A stretch of DNA of 64,000 bases from Oceaniglobus trochenteri. Lineage in GTDB: Bacteria; Pseudomonadota; Alphaproteobacteria; Rhodobacterales; Rhodobacteraceae. The stretch spans positions 62,001 to 126,000 of the forward strand of contig NZ_JACNMM010000012.1 of assembly GCF_020529025.1 (NCBI RefSeq). Direction: 5' to 3'. Both the position numbers and the translations under genes were made by a program. Every line of letters starts with the position of its first letter. The first letter of the stretch is position 1. The notes under the pieces are model-generated. The model saw only the letters and a list, made by a program, of their open reading frames with translations. It was not told the origin of the DNA and made no database searches. Positions 20,617 to 29,622 of this stretch are shown piece after piece.

Positions 20617-21224
20617 ACATGGCCGACACGACAACTGACCGGGTGCTGATCGAGGCCATCGGCCCTTCGCAAGGCACCCTTTTGCGGATCAAGCAGGTGG
20701 TTCTGGTGATCGCAGGTATCGCCGCGCTGGCGGTGATGGCCAAGATCAAGGTGCCGGTGCCCGGCAGCCCCGTGGCCATCGGCATGGGCACCTTCGCGGT
20801 GCTGTCGATCGCGGCGGCCTATGGCCCGCGCCTGGGGCTTACGACGATCCTGGGCTACATGCTTGTCGGCGCGCTTGGCTTTGACATCTTCCAAAGCTCG
20901 ACCGCCGAGCTGAGCGGTTTCGCCTACATGACCGGCAGCACCGGCGGCTATCTGGTGGGCTATGTGCTGGCGACGCTGGCCATGGGCCTTCTGGCCCGCC
21001 AGGGGTGGGACAGATCGGCCGGGCGCATGGCAATTGCCATGCTGATCGGCAATGCGATCATCTATGTGCCGGGCCTGCTGTGGCTGGGGCAGATCTATGG
21101 CTGGGATCAGCCGATCCTGGCCTGGGGCCTCACGCCCTTCCTGCTGGGCGATGCGCTGAAACTGGCGCTGGCGGCGGTGGTTCTGCCGGGCCTTTGGGCG
21201 CTGGTCGGGCGCGCGCGCGGCTGA
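20613..21224 (+). CDS. bioY: Biotin transporter BioY
   Basis: BioY is the substrate-binding membrane component of the ECF-type biotin transporter. The 203-residue protein has six hydrophobic segments with KIKVPVPGSPVAIGMGTFAVL and the later GYLVGYVLATLAMG typical of BioY. The N-terminal ~30 residues are hydrophilic. GGAGGG precedes the ATG at 20613. No BioM/BioN genes are nearby; solitary BioY proteins are known. No BioR-like TTATMKATAA box was found upstream. Confidence 0.93.
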   Translation: MNMADTTTDRVLIEAIGPSQGTLLRIKQVVLVIAGIAALAVMAKIKVPVPGSPVAIGMGTFAVLSIAAAYGPRLGLTTILGYMLVGALGFDIFQSSTAELSGFAYMTGSTGGYLVGYVLATLAMGLLARQGWDRSAGRMAIAMLIGNAIIYVPGLLWLGQIYGWDQPILAWGLTPFLLGDALKLALAAVVLPGLWALVGRARG

Positions 21225-21258
21225 CACCCCTGACACGCCGGATCATTTGATGCGAAAC

Positions 21259-21287
21259 GGGGCGTGGCCAGGGCTGCGCCCCTTTTT
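21259..21287 (+). terminator. Terminator after bioY
   Basis: GGGGCG (21259-21264) pairs with CGCCCC (21277-21282), extended inward by wobble pairs, and is followed by TTTTT at 21283-21287. It lies 35 bp after the bioY stop. Confidence 0.75.
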
Positions 21288-21316
21288 CGTGGGACGGCGC
21301 CAAGGGCGAACTGTCG

Positions 21317-21353
21317 GAGCCTCCGGCGGGAGTATTTCGGGCAAGAAAGAGGG
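21317..21353 (+). repeat. Intergenic repeat, subtype A, copy 4
   Basis: GAGCCTCCGGCGGGAGTATT followed by TCGGGCAAGAAAGAGG is an almost exact relative of copy 2. It lies between convergent bioY and the DUF1127-like gene. Confidence 0.65.
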
Positions 21354-21434
21354 GGGCGAAACGAGAAACGGGCAAGCGTCGTGGCCTGCCCGTTTCATAT
21401 AAGTGCTGGTCTGGTCTGGTGGCCTGGGGCGGTT

Positions 21435-21596
21435 TCAGGCCCCATAGACGGCACGTTCGGCGATCTTGCGCGCGTCGCCGGGATAGATCCCCAGATCAAG
21501 CGCCACGTCGAGCGGCAGTGCCGAGATTTCGGCGACGGTGCGGCGGTAGGCGGCCCGTTTGGCGGCGGCGTTGCGCAGGGCGTTGTAAAAGCTCAT
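21435..21596 (-). CDS. DUF1127-like small protein
   Basis: The 53-residue product reads MSFYNALRNAAAKRAAYRRT and then VAEISALPLDVALDLGIYPG. This resembles the short DUF1127 proteins, where an Arg-rich helix is followed by an L-x3-L-D-IG motif; in Rhodobacter some of these affect RNA turnover and stress responses. AAGGA stands seven bases before the ATG at 21596. The family call rests on pattern likeness only. Confidence 0.65.
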   Translation of the reverse strand: MSFYNALRNAAAKRAAYRRTVAEISALPLDVALDLGIYPGDARKIAERAVYGA

Positions 21597-21761
21597 CTTC
21601 TGTTCCTTCCGGTTCTGGTGTTGCGGGGCTTGTCACCCACGCCCCCTAGATGGACCCGATGTTAGCGCCCCACAACCGACGATTCCGGAAGGGTGCCATG
21701 CGGTTTCTGCAACGCAGCGAATGGTGGCCCCGGCGCCCCTTAAACCGGGAAGCGGATGCAA

Positions 21762-21787
21762 AAAGGGGCGCCTCTTGGCGCCCCTTT
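21762..21787 (-). terminator. Terminator after gap
   Basis: An 11-bp perfect stem (21762-21772 with 21777-21787) and a TCTT loop are followed on the minus strand by a T-run. It lies 28 bp after the gap stop. Confidence 0.9.
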
Positions 21788-21815
21788 GCGGTGTAGTGCG
21801 GTGAGCGGATCTGGC

Positions 21816-22817
<1,002 letters not shown>

Positions 22818-22888
22818 TGCAGTTCTCCTGTGGTGTTTCGGTTCGCGTTGGGGGCCGAATGGCAGGCGCGGCGCCCGGTTGGCAATGG

Positions 22889-22902
22889 TGTTGGCGCTAA
22901 CA
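22889..22902. promoter_or_regulatory. CceR-like LacI-family operator upstream of gap
   Basis: TGTTGGCGCTAACA differs by one base from the perfect palindrome TGTTAGCGCTAACA, which resembles, from memory, the CceR motif of Rhodobacter central-carbon genes. The site lies in the gap promoter region. The CG centre is typical of LacI-family operators. The assignment to CceR is an inference. Confidence 0.55.
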
Positions 22903-22942
22903 TGTTGAATTTTCCCGAAAGGTCAACCGTGGCGCAGGGCGC

Positions 22943-23083
22943 TTAGCGCCAGAACGCGACATGTTGAACAAGATCGACAAACTTGCGCCCCAGAAACACG
23001 ATCATTCCGGCGTCGAGCCAGATGTCGAGGCCGATCAGCGCCAAGATCAGCGCGCCAAGCCCGATGGCGATGCCATTGGTCAT
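22943..23083 (-). CDS. Small single-helix membrane protein upstream of gap
   Basis: The 46-residue product reads MTNGIAIGLGALILALIGLD and continues to FLGRKFVDLVQHVAFWR. It has one long membrane helix and a short amphipathic, basic tail. The ATG at 23083 follows a GGGG stretch. It is transcribed in the same direction as gap, 125 bp upstream. No family was recognised; the coding look is good. Confidence 0.6.
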   Translation of the reverse strand: MTNGIAIGLGALILALIGLDIWLDAGMIVFLGRKFVDLVQHVAFWR

Positions 23084-23240
23084 TCTGTCACCCCGGGCAG
23101 GCCCGGACCCTTCGTTGCGGCCCGTGGCCCCTTGCCGCGCAACATGGCAGAAGCGCGATTGCGGGCCAAGGGGCAAGAACGGCTTGTCTGTCGGGCCCGG
23201 GGGGCGCAGGGTTGCGTGGAGGTCAGGAGAGGGCGAGGCC

Positions 23241-23603
23241 ATGCATCGAATGCTGGATCTGCTGGGGCGCTGCCTGCTGGCGCTGTTGTTCCTGGGGGGC
23301 GCGGCGCAGAAGGCGGGCGATCCCGGGTCGGTCATGCAGCTTCTGGCGGCCAAGGGCCTGCCCGAATGGCTGGTCTGGCCTGCGCTGGCCTATAACGCTC
23401 TGGCCGGTGTCATGCTGATTGCCGGCTGGTGGCTGGGGCCGCTTGCCCTGTCGCTGGCCGCCTATTGCATCTTCACAAGCTGGTTTCACTTCCTGCCCGA
23501 CGATCCCTGGCAGATGACGATCTTCGTGAAGAACTGGGCCATTGCGGGCGGTTTCCTGGTGCTGGCGGGGGCACATCTGCCGCGTCATGCGGCGGGGCGT
23601 TGA
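23241..23603 (+). CDS. DoxX family membrane protein
   Basis: DoxX-family proteins are four-helix membrane proteins linked to redox and thiosulfate chemistry or to sulfhydryl stress. The 120-residue product begins MHRMLDLLGRCLLALLFLGG and contains four hydrophobic segments with the LPEWLVWPALAYNALAGVML loop region typical of the family. AGGAGAGG precedes the ATG at 23241. It precedes the sensor kinase by 67 bp, but no shared role is evident. Confidence 0.8.
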   Translation: MHRMLDLLGRCLLALLFLGGAAQKAGDPGSVMQLLAAKGLPEWLVWPALAYNALAGVMLIAGWWLGPLALSLAAYCIFTSWFHFLPDDPWQMTIFVKNWAIAGGFLVLAGAHLPRHAAGR

Positions 23604-23632
23604 AAATCCTGCTTCACTTTTCCGATCAGCCT

Positions 23633-23638
23633 TATAAT
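23633..23638 (+). promoter_or_regulatory. Candidate -10 box of the sensor kinase gene
   Basis: A perfect TATAAT stands 32 bp before the kinase ATG. No convincing -35 hexamer is found 16-18 bases upstream, so the promoter class is unclear. Confidence 0.35.
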
Positions 23639-23670
23639 GTCGCCATCTTGCGGAAACCAGGTGAAGATTC

Positions 23671-24750
23671 ATGATTGCCGATCCCCATCCCCTTCAGTCC
23701 GAAAGGCTGGACGCCCTGAACAGCTATGACGTGCTGGATTCGGCGCGCGAAAAGGATTTCGACGATGTGGTGCAACTGGCCTCGGTGCTGTGCGGCACGC
23801 CCATTTCGGTCGTCAACCTGATCGACGCCGACCGGCAGTGGTTCAAGGCCGAGGTGGGCCTTGGCGTGCGGGAAACGCCGCTGGAAACCTCGATCTGTTC
23901 CCATGCGATCCTGGAGGATTCCTTCGTCGAAATCCCCGATACGCTGGCCGATATCCGCATGCGCGACAACGCGCTGTGCCTTGGCGATCCGGGGCTGCGA
24001 TTCTATGCCGGTGCGCAGTTGATCACCGAAGAGGGGTTGCCCATCGGCACCCTCTGCGTGCTGGACTACGCGCCGCGCCAACTGACCGAGACGCAGCGCC
24101 AGGCGCTGACGGTGCTGGCCCGCCAGGTGATGAAGCAGCTTGAGCTGCGCCGGGCACTGAAACAGGCCGAGGTGCTGCGCCACGAGGTCGATCACCGGGT
24201 CAAGAATTCGTTGCAGTCAGTGGCCTCTCTGACCCGGCTTCAGGCGCGCTCGGGCGTGTCGGACGAGGTAAAGCGCGCGCTTGAGGTGGTGATCCAGCGG
24301 ATCGAAAGCGTCGCCGCGCTGCACGATCAGATGTATCGCACCAACGCCTCGGACCGGGTGGACCTGGGTGAATACATGACCAACGTCGTGGGTTCGCTCG
24401 CCTCGATCTGCCCCGATGGCGTGTCGCTGGATGTGGATGTTGCGGGCGCGATGGTCACATCGAAGCGGGCGGCGGCTGTGGCTGTCGTCGTCAATGAATT
24501 CGTGCAGAACGCGCTGGACCATGCCTTCCCCGAGGGTCAAGGTGCGATCCGCGTGAGCGGCGGGCCGGACGGGCAGGGCGCATTTGCCCTGCGGATGGAG
24601 GACGACGGCGTGGGCTTCCCGTTGAATCACAGCCGCCCCGGCGGTCTGGGCCTTGCGGTGATCGACGCCTCGGCCGACCAGTTGGGCGGGCAGTACGAAC
24701 GCGAAGAGGTGGAGCGTGGAACGGCGGCGGTGCTGCGGTTCGCACTTTAG
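23671..24750 (+). CDS. GAF-domain sensor histidine kinase, HisKA_2 type
   Basis: The 359-residue soluble protein has a GAF domain (about 20-160, with DRQWFKAEVGLG and FYAGAQLITEEGLPIGTLCV) and then a HisKA_2-type phosphoacceptor region with RHEVDHRVKNSLQSVASL, in which His is the likely phosphorylation site. An ATP-binding domain follows with N-box NEFVQNALDHAF and GLGLAVIDA. Kinases of this class often feed the PhyR general stress pathway. No response regulator is adjacent. There is no membrane segment, so the signal is internal. Confidence 0.9.
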   Translation: MIADPHPLQSERLDALNSYDVLDSAREKDFDDVVQLASVLCGTPISVVNLIDADRQWFKAEVGLGVRETPLETSICSHAILEDSFVEIPDTLADIRMRDNALCLGDPGLRFYAGAQLITEEGLPIGTLCVLDYAPRQLTETQRQALTVLARQVMKQLELRRALKQAEVLRHEVDHRVKNSLQSVASLTRLQARSGVSDEVKRALEVVIQRIESVAALHDQMYRTNASDRVDLGEYMTNVVGSLASICPDGVSLDVDVAGAMVTSKRAAAVAVVVNEFVQNALDHAFPEGQGAIRVSGGPDGQGAFALRMEDDGVGFPLNHSRPGGLGLAVIDASADQLGGQYEREEVERGTAAVLRFAL

Positions 24751-24780
24751 GGACGACGCGAAACGCCCTTCTGCAGGTAG

Positions 24781-25227
24781 CTACAGCGCCTTGCGGAAAT
24801 AGACGACCCGCTGGGTTTCCTCGAACCCCAGTGCCGCGTGAAAGGCATGGCTTTCGACATTGTCGAGATAGGCATCGGATGCCAGTTCGGTGCAGCCCTG
24901 TTCCCTTGCCCAGGCCCGGATCGCCGCAAGAAGGGCGCGCCCAAGACCCGCGCGCCGGTGTTCGGGGTGCACATAGATGCCTTCAAGAAAAGCGACCGGC
25001 GAGGTTTCGCAGCCGTTCACATAGTCATGGCGCAGGGCCACTTCCGCGAAGGCGCGCGCTTCGGTTTCCTCGGAGATTTCGATAAAGCCCGCACATTGGC
25101 CCTCGGGCCTGGCCAGCATCTGCGCGATTTCGGCGCGGTGTTCGTCATGCGGCGTTTCGGGCCAGAGCCTTGCGCGCAGTTCCAGCCATCCGTCGATATC
25201 AACAGCGGTCGCAATACGAACAGGCAT
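24781..25227 (-). CDS. GNAT acetyltransferase, AAC(6')-like
   Basis: The 148-residue protein is a GNAT N-acetyltransferase. Its segments YVNGCETSPVAFLEGIYV, ELASDAYLDNVESHAFH and LGFEETQRVVYFRKAL closely resemble, from memory, the aminoglycoside 6'-N-acetyltransferases of the AAC(6')-I group, including the acetyl-CoA loop RRAGLGRALL. A chromosomal copy without mobile-element neighbours may be intrinsic and may act on another amine. It is convergent with the kinase gene and precedes tkt on the same strand. Confidence 0.82.
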   Translation of the reverse strand: MPVRIATAVDIDGWLELRARLWPETPHDEHRAEIAQMLARPEGQCAGFIEISEETEARAFAEVALRHDYVNGCETSPVAFLEGIYVHPEHRRAGLGRALLAAIRAWAREQGCTELASDAYLDNVESHAFHAALGFEETQRVVYFRKAL

Positions 25228-25263
25228 GATCCTTCGCGCCCCTATTCTGGACGGGTGGGGTGT

Positions 25264-25287
25264 CGGGCGGCCCGCCTGGGCCGCCCG
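25264..25287 (-). terminator. GC-rich hairpin after tkt
   Basis: A 10-bp perfect stem (25264-25273 with 25278-25287) lies nine bases after the tkt stop. There is no T-run, so it may protect the 3' end or need a helper factor rather than terminate by itself. Confidence 0.5.
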
Positions 25288-25295
25288 GCGTTGGG

Positions 25296-27314
25296 TCAGC
25301 CCAGCAGGGCCTTTACCTTGGCGACGGTCGCCTCGGCGGTGATGCCCATCTTCTCATAGACCACTTCGGCCGGGGCCGAGGCGCCAAAACCTTCCATGCC
25401 GACGAAATCGGCCTTTTCACGGCGGCCACGCTCGCCGAACAGCCAGGTGTCCCAGCCAAAGCGCACGCCGGCCTCAATCGCCACGCGGACGGGGCCTGCG
25501 GGCAGAACCTTGCGCCGGTACGCCTCGTCCTGCTGGGCGAACAGTTCCTGGCAGGGCATGGAGACGACGCGGGTGCCGATGCCTTCGGCCTCCAGCTTCT
25601 CGCGCGCCTCAAGCGCGATCGAGACTTCCGAGCCGGTGGCGATCAGGATCGCGCGCCGCTTCTCGCCCGCCTCGGCCAGGACATAGGCGCCCTTGGCGGT
25701 CAGGTTCGCCGTCTTGTGCTGGGTGCGCACGGTGGGCAGGCCCTGGCGCGACAGGGCCAGAACCGAAGGCGTGCTGTCGGTGGTCAGCGCCAGTTCCCAG
25801 GCCTCGGCGGTTTCGATGCTGTCGGCGGGGCGGAACACATGCATGTTCGGCGTGGCCCGCAGCATGGCCAGATGTTCGACCGGCTGGTGGGTCGGGCCGT
25901 CTTCGCCCAGGCCGATCGAATCGTGGGTCATCACGTAAACCGCCGGAACACCCATCAGCGCCGAAAGGCGCATGGCACCGCGGGCATAATCGGTGAAGCA
26001 CATGAAGGTGCCGCCATAGGGGCGCACCCCACCATGCAGCGCCAGACCGTTCAGCGCCGCCGCCATGCCGTGTTCGCGGATGCCATAGTGGATATAACGC
26101 CCCTTGCGGTTGTCGGCGTCGAACACGCCCAGATCGGCCGTCAGGGTGTTGTTGCTGCCGGTCAGGTCGGCCGAGCCGCCGACGGTTTCGGGCATGATCG
26201 GGTTGACGACCTCAAGCACCATTTCGCTGCTCTTGCGGGTGGCGACCTTGGGGGCGCTTTCGCTCAGCTGCTTTTTCAGGGCACGGATGGTGCTGGACAG
26301 CTTCTTGGGCGCTTCCATGTCGTACATGCGGTTGAACAGCGCCTGGCGGTTGTCCGAAAGATCGGACAGGCGGGCCTGCCAATCCTTGAAGGCGGCGTCG
26401 CCACGGCTGCCCACGTCTTCCCACCACGATTTGATGTCCGAGGGGATTTCGAAGGGCGGATGGCTCCAGCCCCAGGTTTCGCGGGCGGCTTCGATCAGCT
26501 TGGGATCGGTCAGCGCGCCATGGCCCTTCGAGGTGTCCTGAGCGGTGGTGCCAAGGGCGATATGGGTCTTGCAGGCGATCATCGAGGGCTTGTCCGATGC
26601 CTTGGCGGCCTTGATCGCCGCGTCGATGGCTTCGGGATCGTGGCCATCGACCGCCTGGACATGCCAACCCGAGGCGGCAAAGCGCTGTTCCTGGTCGGTG
26701 CTGTCGGTCAGGCTGACCTTGCCGTCGATGGTGATGTCGTTGTTGTCCCAGAACACGATCAGCTTGCCCAGCTTCTGGTGACCGGCCAGGGCGATGGCCT
26801 CCTGGCTGACGCCCTCCATCAGGCAGCCGTCACCGGCGATGACATAGGTGTGGTGATCGACGATCTTCTTGCCGAAGCGGGCGCGCAGCACCTCTTCGGC
26901 GATGGCAAAGCCCACCGAATTGGCCAGACCCTGACCCAGGGGGCCGGTGGTGGTTTCGATGCCGGCGGCATGGCCGTATTCGGGATGGCCCGCGGTGATC
27001 GCGCCCCACTGGCGGAAATCCTTGATCTGTTCCAGCGTCATGTCGGCATAACCGGTCAGGTGCAAAAGACCGTAAAGCAGCATCGAGCCATGGCCCGCCG
27101 ACAGGATGAACCGGTCACGGTCGGGCCAGTTGGGATTGGCGGCGCTGAACTTCAGGTGGCGCGAAAACAGCACGGTCGCCACGTCGGCCATGCCGATGGG
27201 CATTCCGGTATGGCCGGAATTGGCGGCGGCGACGGCATCCAGTGCCAGCGCGCGCAGGGCGGTGGAACGGTTCCAGTGGTCGGGCGCCTGGGCGCGCAGG
27301 GTGGCAATGTCCAT
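25296..27314 (-). CDS. tkt: Transketolase
   Basis: Transketolase moves two-carbon units in the pentose phosphate and Calvin pathways. The 672-residue protein has the TPP-binding GDG motif ([14 protein letters not shown]), the pyrimidine domain with [19 protein letters not shown] and the C-terminal domain ending in KVKALLG. The length is standard. The gene is alone; it is not in a Calvin cluster, so the housekeeping pentose phosphate role is more likely. Confidence 0.97.
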   Translation of the reverse strand: MDIATLRAQAPDHWNRSTALRALALDAVAAANSGHTGMPIGMADVATVLFSRHLKFSAANPNWPDRDRFILSAGHGSMLLYGLLHLTGYADMTLEQIKDFRQWGAITAGHPEYGHAAGIETTTGPLGQGLANSVGFAIAEEVLRARFGKKIVDHHTYVIAGDGCLMEGVSQEAIALAGHQKLGKLIVFWDNNDITIDGKVSLTDSTDQEQRFAASGWHVQAVDGHDPEAIDAAIKAAKASDKPSMIACKTHIALGTTAQDTSKGHGALTDPKLIEAARETWGWSHPPFEIPSDIKSWWEDVGSRGDAAFKDWQARLSDLSDNRQALFNRMYDMEAPKKLSSTIRALKKQLSESAPKVATRKSSEMVLEVVNPIMPETVGGSADLTGSNNTLTADLGVFDADNRKGRYIHYGIREHGMAAALNGLALHGGVRPYGGTFMCFTDYARGAMRLSALMGVPAVYVMTHDSIGLGEDGPTHQPVEHLAMLRATPNMHVFRPADSIETAEAWELALTTDSTPSVLALSRQGLPTVRTQHKTANLTAKGAYVLAEAGEKRRAILIATGSEVSIALEAREKLEAEGIGTRVVSMPCQELFAQQDEAYRRKVLPAGPVRVAIEAGVRFGWDTWLFGERGRREKADFVGMEGFGASAPAEVVYEKMGITAEATVAKVKALLG

Positions 27315-27531
27315 GGGGTCTGTCCTATATGCATCTGATCAGGGCTGACCGGGTGATAGCAGCCCGTGGCACAAGTTCAAGCGTGGGCGCGGCCAAACCA
27401 CGGCCTTTGGCGGGCTATTCGCAGGTTGGGGGCTGAAATCGGGTTTGACTTGGGTTTAAATAAGCCTGACGGCAGCAAGATCGATTCGCGGCACCACCGC
27501 GCAACAACAGGCAGAAACAAGGACCGATGTC

Positions 27532-28005
27532 ATGAACGACATGAGTGAGCTGGAGCGCCGGATCTCCGCAGCGCTTGACCGGATTTCCACCCATGTGACC
27601 ACGTTGCAGCGCCCCGCGCCCGCCCCCGAGGAGGAAGCGCAAGCGCCCGACGAGGATCTGCCCGCAGCCGCCGAGCTGATGGCCGACCTGGAAGCCGAAC
27701 GCGCCGTCACCGCCCAGCTTGAGGAGCGGGTGCGCGCGATCAAGGAACGTCAGGACACCCGTGTCGCCGAACTGGAATCCAGCCTGGCCGCGGCGAAGGA
27801 TCGGGTTGCCGCGCTGGAAGAGGAAAACGCCGCCCTGCGCGACGGCGACGGCGGCACGGCCGAGACGCCCGAAACCGCAGCCGAGGGCGAGGCCCTGCGC
27901 CGCGAACTGGCCGACCTGCGCGCCGAGCGCGAGGCCGAGCGCTCCGAGCTGGTGGCCCTGCTCGCCGAACTGCAACCCATCGTCGAGGAGAGCGCAAGTG
28001 CCTGA
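27532..28005 (+). CDS. Coiled-coil protein encoded upstream of zapA
   Basis: The 157-residue product is acidic and almost fully helical: residues 1-30 form an amphipathic segment (MSELERRISAALDRISTHV), a Pro/Glu linker follows, and residues 45-155 form a long heptad-like coiled coil (ELESSLAAAKDRVAALEEENAAL). There is no membrane segment. It overlaps zapA by eight bases, so it probably works in cell division, perhaps as a ZapB-like partner. That role is inferred from position and shape. Confidence 0.75.
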   Translation: MNDMSELERRISAALDRISTHVTTLQRPAPAPEEEAQAPDEDLPAAAELMADLEAERAVTAQLEERVRAIKERQDTRVAELESSLAAAKDRVAALEEENAALRDGDGGTAETPETAAEGEALRRELADLRAEREAERSELVALLAELQPIVEESASA

Positions 28006-28414
28006 GATCAAGATCAATATCGGTGGCCGTACCTTCGATGTCGCCTGCCAGGAAGGCGAAGAACACTACCTGCAATCGGCGGCCCGGATGCTGGACGCCG
28101 AGGCGGCTGTCCTCGTCGGTCAGATCGGGCGCCTGCCCGAAAGCCGGATGTTGCTGATGGCCGGGCTGATGCTGGCCGACAAGACCGCCGGCATGGAGGA
28201 ACAGGTGCGCGCCAGCGAACAGACTATCGCGGCACTTCAGGCCCAGCTGTCCGAGGCGCAGGCCCAGACCGAGGCGCTTCGCAATGCCCCCCCGCCCGAG
28301 GCCGAGCGGGTCGAAGTGCCGGTCATTCCGGCCTCGCTGGTTGAAACCATGGCCGAACTGGCCGCCCGGGCCGAGGCGATCGCCGACGATGCCGAGGAAA
28401 GGGCGACCGCATGA
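27998..28414 (+). CDS. zapA: Cell division protein ZapA
   Basis: ZapA cross-links FtsZ filaments at the septum. The 138-residue product starts at GTG 27998, seven bases after GAGGAG and inside the end of the upstream gene. Residues 1-60 match ZapA (EIKINIGGRTFDVACQEGEE, then AARMLD and RMLLMAGLMLAD). A coiled coil and an extra acidic C-terminal tail (about 100-138) make it longer than E. coli ZapA. Its stop overlaps the MliC-like start. Confidence 0.9.
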   Translation: MPEIKINIGGRTFDVACQEGEEHYLQSAARMLDAEAAVLVGQIGRLPESRMLLMAGLMLADKTAGMEEQVRASEQTIAALQAQLSEAQAQTEALRNAPPPEAERVEVPVIPASLVETMAELAARAEAIADDAEERATA

Positions 28415-28737
28415 TCCGCGGGCTGTGCCTTGCCCTCGGTCCGGTTCTGGCAGCCGGGGCCGCATGGGGCGATGTTTCCGTGGTGGAGTACACCTGTGAC
28501 CGGGGCGCGGTGTTGTCCGTGGCCTATGTCACCGGTGGCGAGGATGACCTGGCGATCATGCCCGTCGAAGGGCAGCTGGTGGCGCTGGAGCGCGCTCAGT
28601 CGGGATCGGGGGTTCTTTATTCCCAGGTCGGGCGCGAGGATGGATACATCTGGTTCGCCAAGGGCGACGAGGCGCTTCTGGGGCATGGCGGGGTCGAAGG
28701 CACGACCATCCTGCCGGGGTGTCGCGCCGCCGAGTGA
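28411..28737 (+). CDS. MliC-like periplasmic lysozyme inhibitor
   Basis: The 108-residue product has a signal peptide (MIRGLCLALGPVLAAGAAWG) and a C-terminal domain like MliC/PliC inhibitors of C-type lysozyme: YTCDRGAVLSVAYV, SGSGVLYSQ, YIWFAKGDEALL and a final Cys that can pair with the first. There is no lipobox Cys at the signal junction, so it would be soluble. It overlaps zapA by four bases. Confidence 0.8.
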   Translation: MIRGLCLALGPVLAAGAAWGDVSVVEYTCDRGAVLSVAYVTGGEDDLAIMPVEGQLVALERAQSGSGVLYSQVGREDGYIWFAKGDEALLGHGGVEGTTILPGCRAAE

Positions 28738-28758
28738 CCTCGACGGCGCCAAATTGGT

Positions 28759-29118
28759 TCAGCCGTTGGCTTCGCGGATCTTGTCGGCGGCGTCCTTGTC
28801 GAAGGCCACGCCATTGTTCGCAAACAGGGTGTCGAGTTCGCCCGACAGCGTCATCTCGGTGATGATGTCGCAGCCGCCGACGAATTCGCCCTTGACGTAA
28901 AGCTGCGGAATGGTCGGCCAGTCGGAATAATCCTTGATGCCCTGGCGGATGCCTTCGTCGGCCAGCACGTTCACATCGGCGTATTGCACGCCCATGAAGT
29001 TCAGCACGCCCGCGACGCGGCTGGAAAAGCCGCACTGGGGCATTTCCTTGGTGCCCTTCATGAACAGAACCACGTCGTTGGTGGTGACGGTCTGCTTGAT
29101 CTGGTCTTCAGCGCTCAT
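28759..29118 (-). CDS. grxD: Monothiol glutaredoxin GrxD
   Basis: GrxD carries Fe-S clusters and signals iron status together with BolA. The 119-residue protein has the monothiol active site CGFS at residues 29-32 within KGTKEMPQCGFS and the glutathione-binding WPTIPQLYVKGEFVGGCDI. The length is normal. It is the last gene of a bolA - small membrane protein - grxD operon with four-base overlaps, so the Grx-BolA pair is probably made together. Confidence 0.97.
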   Translation of the reverse strand: MSAEDQIKQTVTTNDVVLFMKGTKEMPQCGFSSRVAGVLNFMGVQYADVNVLADEGIRQGIKDYSDWPTIPQLYVKGEFVGGCDIITEMTLSGELDTLFANNGVAFDKDAADKIREANG

Positions 29119-29249
29119 GTTTCGTTGTCCTTCTTGCGGTCCTGGCGGGGGGTGCCCTTCAGGTAGGGGCGCAGCGCGCCCCAGGTGATCACTGCGACAA
29201 GGGCGATGGCGGCAAACAGCGGCCAGCCCTCGGTGAATAGGCTGCTCAC
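29115..29249 (-). CDS. 44-residue membrane protein between bolA and grxD
   Basis: A GTG start at 29249 overlaps the bolA stop (GTGA), and the stop at 29115 overlaps the grxD ATG (ATGA). The product starts VSSLFTEGWPLFAAIALVAV, with one membrane helix, and ends in a basic tail (YLKGTPRQDRKKDNET). The tight double overlap strongly argues that it is translated. Its function is unknown; it could place the BolA-GrxD complex at the membrane. Confidence 0.8.
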   Translation of the reverse strand: MSSLFTEGWPLFAAIALVAVITWGALRPYLKGTPRQDRKKDNET

Positions 29250-29494
29250 GCGGTGTCCGGTGCCTTGGTGGTCAGGGCCAGCGCATGCAGCTCGCCGTTC
29301 GAGCCGTCCATCTTTCCCTTCAGCGCGGCATAGACGGCGCGCTGTTGCTGTACCCGGTTCATTCCGGCGAAGGATGCGTCCACCACCTCGGCGGCGTAAT
29401 GGTTTCCGTCTCCGCGCAGATCGGTGATCGTGATCTTCGCATCGGGGAAGCTTTCGCGGATCAGGTCTTCGATGTCCTGGGCCTGCATTGCCAT
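29246..29494 (-). CDS. bolA: BolA family protein
   Basis: BolA-family proteins form Fe-S-bridged complexes with monothiol glutaredoxins. The 82-residue product has the family core: ITDLRGDGNHYAAEVVDASF with the conserved His, then FAGMNRVQQQRAVYAALKGKM and LHALALTTKAP. It is first in the bolA-grxD operon. The length suits the YrbA/BolA2 type. Confidence 0.95.
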   Translation of the reverse strand: MAMQAQDIEDLIRESFPDAKITITDLRGDGNHYAAEVVDASFAGMNRVQQQRAVYAALKGKMDGSNGELHALALTTKAPDTA

Positions 29495-29578
29495 GGTCGG
29501 TGTCCTTTGCTGCTCGGGTGCAATCTATTGCGGAGCGGTTGGCGCTTCAAGGGCGGCGGTGTCGCGGGGCGAGGGCGC

Positions 29579-29614
29579 GGACCCTCCGGGGGGGATATTT
29601 GAAGACCAAAGATG
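29579..29614 (+). repeat. Intergenic repeat, subtype B, copy 1
   Basis: GGACCCTCCGGGGGGGATAT followed by TTGAAGACCAAAGATG lies between purL and bolA, ending eight bases before the purL stop. Subtype B has AGACCAAAGATG in place of GCAAGAAAGAG. Confidence 0.55.
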
Positions 29615-29622
29615 CCAGGGGT

